11,978 nt of DNA from Bacillota bacterium (lineage in GTDB: Bacteria; Bacillota_C; Negativicutes; JAEYSJ01). Below, in pieces: positions 8,387 through 11,978 of the stretch (positions within the stretch are counted from its first letter, which is position 1; every line of letters starts with the position of its first letter). The stretch lies in contig JAEYSJ010000121.1 in the NCBI GenBank assembly GCA_023434855.1, forward strand, positions 1-11,978. The letters are read 5' to 3'. A model generated the notes under the pieces. It did no database searches and had not been told where the DNA came from. It was given only the letters and a program-made list of their open reading frames with translations. The position numbers were made by a program, and so were the translations under genes.

Positions 8387-9016
8387 TTAAAGAAAGCGAT
8401 GGGGCAATATAATGGCATTACGCTGCTCTAGAGCAACTTTTACGCGATAGGCTGTAAGCACCAGGGAAAGATAAGCAACACATTCAACTAGTTCTTCCAT
8501 AATTGCTTTATGAAGATGTTGTTCAGCAATATAAGCGGTGACAAAGGACAAAACTACAAGAATAAATTCACTGGTTGGGAAACGCCCTTGACGAAACAGT
8601 TCATACGGTATTGCGTAGAGCTTGTACTTAATAACAGCAAACAACCACGAAAGGATAATAATAGCCAGTATTGGATAAACAAACTTTCCATATGGAAGTT
8701 GAGCAACTGAAATAAAATAAGGTCCTTGAACAGGATCAAGTCCGGCCGGATAAAATACCCGTCCCCAACTGAGCTCACGCCCGATCATGAGCAGCCAGAG
8801 CGGCGTTGCCCAGACAAAGAAGCGGGCATGGTGAAAACGTCTGGATGTTATTGCTTCCTGCCACCAGCAGCCAGTTAGGAGTAGGCCGGCGGTAAGGATT
8901 ACTACTTGTGACCATTCGAGAGGACCGTTTTCCCAGCCCCAAGTGAGTGGTAGGTGTAAGTCGGCATAATAGGAAAAAGCAACAACCACCAATAAAGGAT
9001 ATTTAAGTAAAGACAC
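8387..9016 (-). CDS. Polytopic membrane protein of unknown function, paralogue B
   Basis: A 209-residue protein that aligns without gaps to the downstream neighbour over 198 positions; I counted 113 identities, about 57%. The shared blocks are WGWEN (26-30), LEW.QVVIL (33-41), PLWLLMIGRELSWGRVFYP (72-90), AQLPYG (105-110), WLFA.IKY, GRFPTSE (144-150), LH (168-169), MEE..EC (173-179) and the YRVK.AL end. The divergent parts are the first 20 residues and the loop at about 52-71. It has a 10-residue extra tail ending His-Arg-Phe-Leu. The same five or six membrane segments are predicted by eye. The start is GTG 9016, with AAAGGAG (9024-9030 on this strand) 7 bases before it. The pair is a tandem duplication that has diverged but keeps the polar motifs. 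Function unknown; an envelope or lipid-related role is only a guess from context. Confidence 0.85.
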   Translation of the reverse strand: MSLLKYPLLVVVAFSYYADLHLPLTWGWENGPLEWSQVVILTAGLLLTGCWWQEAITSRRFHHARFFVWATPLWLLMIGRELSWGRVFYPAGLDPVQGPYFISVAQLPYGKFVYPILAIIILSWLFAVIKYKLYAIPYELFRQGRFPTSEFILVVLSFVTAYIAEQHLHKAIMEELVECVAYLSLVLTAYRVKVALEQRNAIILPHRFL

Positions 9017-9123
9017 GTTACAACTCCTTTCTAATAAAAACTGAAAATAATCTGAAAATCACAATACCTAATTCTATCACTAACTGCTTTATCCGACAAG
9101 CTCAGTCGGAATGGATTTCTGAG

Positions 9124-9876
9124 TTAATACCATCTAATTGCGGCAATGCCCAGATACTCTTTAATTGATAGGGCAATATTTGTAAGGGCGCCGCTAGACG
9201 GAACGAAATCAAACCAGGATACAAGGCTGTGAACATTAGCCTGATAGTCGGTCGGCCAGGGGACTGCCGTGATGCCTGCCTTTTGAAACTGCAGTACCGC
9301 ACGAGGCATATGAAAAGCTGATGTGACCAATATAGGCTGAATCAGGCCATGGCAATCAAGCAGCTTTTTGCTGTATTCTGCATTCTGTGTTGTATTGAGG
9401 CTTTGGTTTTCTACAATAATTTTTTCATTGGGAACGCCAAGGCCTAAGAGGATAGTACGGGATATCTCCGCTTCCGTACCGGTCGTCTCCAGCACTTTGC
9501 CGCCTGATGCTAGAATAGGAAGCTTATATTTATGATAGAGCTGGGCAGCGGTCAGCAAGCGGTTTGCGGCATAGCCGCTGAGGTGTCCGTGCCCGTCTAT
9601 ATTAGGTGTATCCATGGTTGCACCACCGCCTAGCAGGACAATCACATCACCGTTGAAAGCCGCCGGCGGTGAGTAACGCGCCTCGAGGGAGCGTATGACG
9701 GGATCGGCAACAGCTGGAATGGTACATAGGTAAAAAAGAATAGTGATGACACACAGTATACCAGCGTTTTGCCGTTGGCGGCGGAAAAGCCGGGCGGTAA
9801 GGGCAAACAGCAGGACAAGAAACAGTCCTGGTGGAACGAAAAATGTACTATAAATAACTTTCAGGACATAGAGCAT
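9124..9876 (-). CDS. DUF218 (ElyC/SanA/YdcF-like) membrane protein
   Basis: A 250-residue protein with two N-terminal membrane segments (about 6-29 and 39-57) and a DUF218 domain from about 77 to 235. The domain shows VIVLLGGG at 78-85, the conserved NRL at about 105-107, an ASGG turn at 123-126, a Glu at 136, ENQSLNTTQNA at 156-166 (the family's E.S.nT..Na block) and VTSAFHMPRA at 184-193. This order and the two-helix anchor match E. coli ElyC, an envelope-biogenesis factor linked to peptidoglycan and lipid-carrier metabolism; the biochemical activity of DUF218 proteins is not settled. ATG 9876 is preceded by AGGTGA (9881-9886 on this strand), 4 bases away. It is divergent from pgi and lies 107 bases upstream of the tandem membrane genes, so all three may form one unit. 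Confidence 0.87.
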   Translation of the reverse strand: MLYVLKVIYSTFFVPPGLFLVLLFALTARLFRRQRQNAGILCVITILFYLCTIPAVADPVIRSLEARYSPPAAFNGDVIVLLGGGATMDTPNIDGHGHLSGYAANRLLTAAQLYHKYKLPILASGGKVLETTGTEAEISRTILLGLGVPNEKIIVENQSLNTTQNAEYSKKLLDCHGLIQPILVTSAFHMPRAVLQFQKAGITAVPWPTDYQANVHSLVSWFDFVPSSGALTNIALSIKEYLGIAAIRWY

Positions 9877-10008
9877 AGGGTCACCTGCTTCTAATATATT
9901 GATTGAATTTTACTACAGTGAGGAAGGGTTTTCCAGCTTAGAAGGCAAATAGTGTAGAAAATGAAGTAAGGTACTAATCAAAGCAGAGAATGATAGGAGC
10001 GTGCAACC
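9877..10008. promoter_or_regulatory. Divergent intergenic region between the DUF218 gene and pgi
   Basis: These 132 bases must hold the promoters for both the leftward DUF218 gene and rightward pgi. I see a TATATT (- strand, 9893-9898) but no matching -35 box, and no convincing consensus promoter toward pgi. The pgi ribosome site AGGAG at 9995-9999 is clear. No long palindrome or known operator stands out. Confidence 0.4.
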
Positions 10009-11460
10009 ATGTCAGTCCTAACACTTTCTTCCGGCTTTACCTTCGATTACACCAACCTGTACGGCGATGGCAAAGTAACTGCTGAGGATTTTGCCATGAT
10101 TGCAGACCGGATGGACGCTGCTCACCGGGCTATTGAGCACATGCGGTCAACGGGTATCGTGAAAGGTCATCTTTCCAAGGACGGTCAGCCCGAGAAGGTC
10201 TTGTTTACCCAACTGCCTTATATCCAAGAGGGGCATATTAATTCGCCTGAGGTTATTGAGCACTTACAAGAGTTTGGCAGATCGTTGCTTTACAAGGTAG
10301 ATACGGTCGTTTCTTTTGGGATCGGTGGTTCTTTTTTAGGTAACAAAGTCTTATTTGATATACACTGCGGTGATTTTTATAACTTTAAATCAACAGAAGA
10401 ACGGCAGGGCTACCCCAAGCTGTATTTCAGCGGCAATAATCTTGATCCACGGCGTACCGACGAATTGATCGGACATATATGCCGGGAGGCACAGTTAAGG
10501 CAAGGTAAACCATACCGGGTAACCCTTATTGTTATTTCTAAATCCGGCTCAACCTTGGAGACCATGGCTACCTTTATGGTTGCCTATGAACGGTTAAAAC
10601 AAACGCCTAACCTTGAAGTAGCTGTTGTTGCCGTGACTGACCCCGCTGAAGGAACAAACGAGACACTGCTTCATAAGCTCGCGAGAGAGCAAGGCTGGCC
10701 GATGTTCAGTGTACCGGACGGAGTGGGAGGGCGCTTTAGCATCTTCTCTGAAGTTGGACTGATTACCGCAACCTGCATTGGCTTTGATATTGATGCCTTT
10801 CTGGCAGGGGCTAAAGGTATGGACAAAGCGTGCCAGACGGATGACATCAGACAGAACCCGGCACTTTTAACGGCAGCTCTCAAGTATCTCGGTGCTGAAA
10901 AGTATGGCCGGGATATCGAAATATTTATGCCCTATGGAGACTATCTGAAATCGGTATCCGAGTGGTATATTCAGCTGCTGGCCGAACCCCTCGGCAAGCG
11001 GGTGAATCGTGACGGGCAGGAGGTTTTCTACGGGCGGACTCCCGTTGCTGCCGTAGGTACTACCGATATGCATGCCCAGACCCAGCAGCATCAGGATGGC
11101 AAACGCAATAAGATTGTCCAGTTTGTCCGTGTTGCAGAGTGGGACACTGATCCGGTAATTCCTAACTTATTTCCCGATACTGCTAAATTAGCCGAGATTG
11201 CCGGGATCAGCTTAAGTCAGGGTATGGAAGCTGCGCGGCAGGCCAATGCCCAGGCCTTAGCGGGCGATTGCCGCTTCAATGCAACTTTTACATTACCGAA
11301 GCTAAATGCTTATCACCTGGGGGAACTGCTGTATTTGCTTGCTTTGTCGGTCGCCTATGAAGGCGAGCTGGCCAATGTGGATGCTTTCGACCAGCCTGGT
11401 GTTGAGACGTATAAACGCATTCTGGGGCCAAATCTGCAAAAGCTGAAAAATAAGAAATAG
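10009..11460 (+). CDS. pgi: Glucose-6-phosphate isomerase
   Basis: A 483-residue cytoplasmic enzyme that interconverts glucose-6-P and fructose-6-P. It has the SIS-fold phosphate loop SKSGST at 177-182 and the first family signature in DGVGGRFSIFSEVGL. The catalytic Glu326 lies in AEPLGK (325-330), His355 in GTTDMHAQ, and the second signature VDAFDQPGVETYK ends in catalytic Lys469. The length is somewhat above the short Bacillus-type enzymes and well below the long proteobacterial ones. ATG 10009 has AGGAG at 9995-9999 with a 9-base spacer. Besides glycolysis it supplies fructose-6-P for the mannose branch encoded at 4939-7710, which may explain its position. GC is higher than in the polysaccharide cluster. 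The next gene starts within about 20 bases and is probably co-transcribed. Confidence 0.95.
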   Translation: MSVLTLSSGFTFDYTNLYGDGKVTAEDFAMIADRMDAAHRAIEHMRSTGIVKGHLSKDGQPEKVLFTQLPYIQEGHINSPEVIEHLQEFGRSLLYKVDTVVSFGIGGSFLGNKVLFDIHCGDFYNFKSTEERQGYPKLYFSGNNLDPRRTDELIGHICREAQLRQGKPYRVTLIVISKSGSTLETMATFMVAYERLKQTPNLEVAVVAVTDPAEGTNETLLHKLAREQGWPMFSVPDGVGGRFSIFSEVGLITATCIGFDIDAFLAGAKGMDKACQTDDIRQNPALLTAALKYLGAEKYGRDIEIFMPYGDYLKSVSEWYIQLLAEPLGKRVNRDGQEVFYGRTPVAAVGTTDMHAQTQQHQDGKRNKIVQFVRVAEWDTDPVIPNLFPDTAKLAEIAGISLSQGMEAARQANAQALAGDCRFNATFTLPKLNAYHLGELLYLLALSVAYEGELANVDAFDQPGVETYKRILGPNLQKLKNKK

Positions 11461-11481
11461 AAGATGGAGCGAATGGGTATC

Positions 11482-11978
11482 ATGAAATTACGAATTTTAG
11501 CGACAACTCTTGCGGCCTTGCTGCTTGCCAGCCCGGCAGTCTTTGCGGAGCATGATTTTGAACAAAAACAAGGCTGGCTTTTTCCCACTATTGGAGCTGG
11601 CAGGGGAAACTGGGAAGCCAGTGTGGGGTTGTTCGTGTGGTCTGATGAATTCAAGGCCCGTAACTTTCAACTGCGTTCTGAAGTGGATTTAGGTCCGGGT
11701 CTCCGGCTGCACAGCATTGTTCGCACCAATCGTGAACAGGATACATTAAAAGGTTTTTCACCGATTTTGGATGAAGGCTATTTGGAAGGCTTTGGCTTTA
11801 AAGAGAGTAAAAATGGCACGTTAAGTGCCAGTCTGCGCATCGGTAATGTCCGGTATCTGCACTTTCCTTATCCCGATTCTATCGCTGTTTTTGACCAGGT
11901 GCCAGGCATCTCTGATTTAAAAGGCGGCGCCAGAACCGGCTACAGCGGTGAGCTGCTAACCCTGGATTATAAACACAA
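11482..11978 (+). CDS. Exported, probable outer-membrane beta-barrel protein (3' end cut off)
   Basis: An open frame runs to the window edge (165 codons visible, no stop). It begins with a Sec signal peptide: positively charged MKLRI, a hydrophobic Leu/Ala core and a SPAVFA/EHD signal peptidase I site after residue 22. The mature part has no further hydrophobic helix and shows alternating polar/apolar stretches such as ASVGLFVW, FQLRSEVDL, LRLHSIVR and LSASLRIGNVRYLHF, as expected for beta strands in an outer-membrane barrel. I do not recognise a named family. In-frame ATGs at 11464 and 11473 are alternatives; GGAG at 11466-11469 is 3 bases from 11473 and 12 from 11482, so neither spacing is ideal. 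The gene follows pgi closely. Export is well supported; the barrel is an inference. Confidence 0.72.
   Translation, partial: MKLRILATTLAALLLASPAVFAEHDFEQKQGWLFPTIGAGRGNWEASVGLFVWSDEFKARNFQLRSEVDLGPGLRLHSIVRTNREQDTLKGFSPILDEGYLEGFGFKESKNGTLSASLRIGNVRYLHFPYPDSIAVFDQVPGISDLKGGARTGYSGELLTLDYKH

Noticed and set aside
8510..8778. Open frames on both strands inside paralogue B
   Set aside because: They overlap a gene confirmed by its paralogue alignment, lack ribosome sites and show no family resemblance.
9092..9110. TCCGAC/GTCGGA inverted repeat behind the DUF218 gene
   Set aside because: Only 6 bp with no T-tract on the - strand; may be chance or a weak pause site, not enough for a terminator call.
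10671..11091. Antisense open frames inside pgi
   Set aside because: They lie within catalytic-domain coding sequence of pgi; typical shadows in a higher-GC gene.
11355..11692. Antisense and alternative-frame open frames at the pgi end and start of the exported protein
   Set aside because: The signal peptide and open frame from 11482 explain this stretch better; the others have no support.
1..11978. Search by eye for CRISPR arrays, tRNA, IS ends, attachment sites and riboswitches
   Set aside because: No regularly spaced repeats, cloverleaf, transposase fragment or known riboswitch core was seen.

Overview
The window looks like a chromosomal segment of a low-to-mid GC Bacillota with strong AGGAGG-type ribosome binding sites. 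The best guess is a diderm lineage such as the Negativicutes (Sporomusa/Pelosinus-like). The main reason is the last gene, a cut-off CDS that encodes a Sec signal peptide followed by alternating, beta-strand-like sequence of the kind found in outer-membrane proteins. The taxonomic call is inference.

Layout. (1) Bases 1-4821 are the end of a surface-polysaccharide cluster on the + strand: the tail of a probable sugar-nucleotide reductase, an FnlC/CapG-type UDP-sugar 2-epimerase, UDP-glucose 6-dehydrogenase (ugd), a UDP-glucuronate 4-epimerase-like SDR protein and UTP-glucose-1-phosphate uridylyltransferase (galU), closed by a clear intrinsic terminator. A perfect 12-bp hairpin without a T-tract precedes galU. 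(2) Bases 4822-7740 are a two-gene GDP-mannose unit: a bifunctional mannose-1-phosphate guanylyltransferase/mannose-6-phosphate isomerase and a phosphomannomutase/phosphoglucomutase, closed by a strong terminator that can work in both directions. (3) Bases 7745-9876 are on the - strand: an ElyC/YdcF-like DUF218 membrane protein followed by two tandem paralogous polytopic membrane proteins of unknown function, about 57% identical by hand count. (4) From 10009 on the + strand: glucose-6-phosphate isomerase (pgi), then the cut-off exported protein.

How the genes fit together. The + strand enzymes make one sugar-nucleotide supply network. Pgi links glucose-6-P and fructose-6-P. The bifunctional ManC/AlgA-type enzyme and the phosphohexomutase lead from fructose-6-P to GDP-mannose. 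The same mutase could also give glucose-1-P, which GalU turns into UDP-glucose, Ugd into UDP-glucuronate and the epimerase into UDP-galacturonate. The FnlC homologue points to UDP-N-acetyl-L-fucosamine made from UDP-GlcNAc, with its partner enzymes upstream of the window. No glycosyltransferase, flippase or polymerase gene lies inside the window, so those would be upstream.

Base composition rises across the window: sampled lines of the first gene are 32-37% GC and sampled lines of pgi are 42-65%. This fits a variable polysaccharide cluster joined to a more stable housekeeping flank. The least explained content is the pair of tandem membrane proteins with shared motifs around Glu-Asn, Gly-Arg-Glu-Leu-Ser-Trp-Gly-Arg and Leu-His...Glu-Glu. 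I saw no tRNA, rRNA, CRISPR array, insertion sequence or riboswitch.
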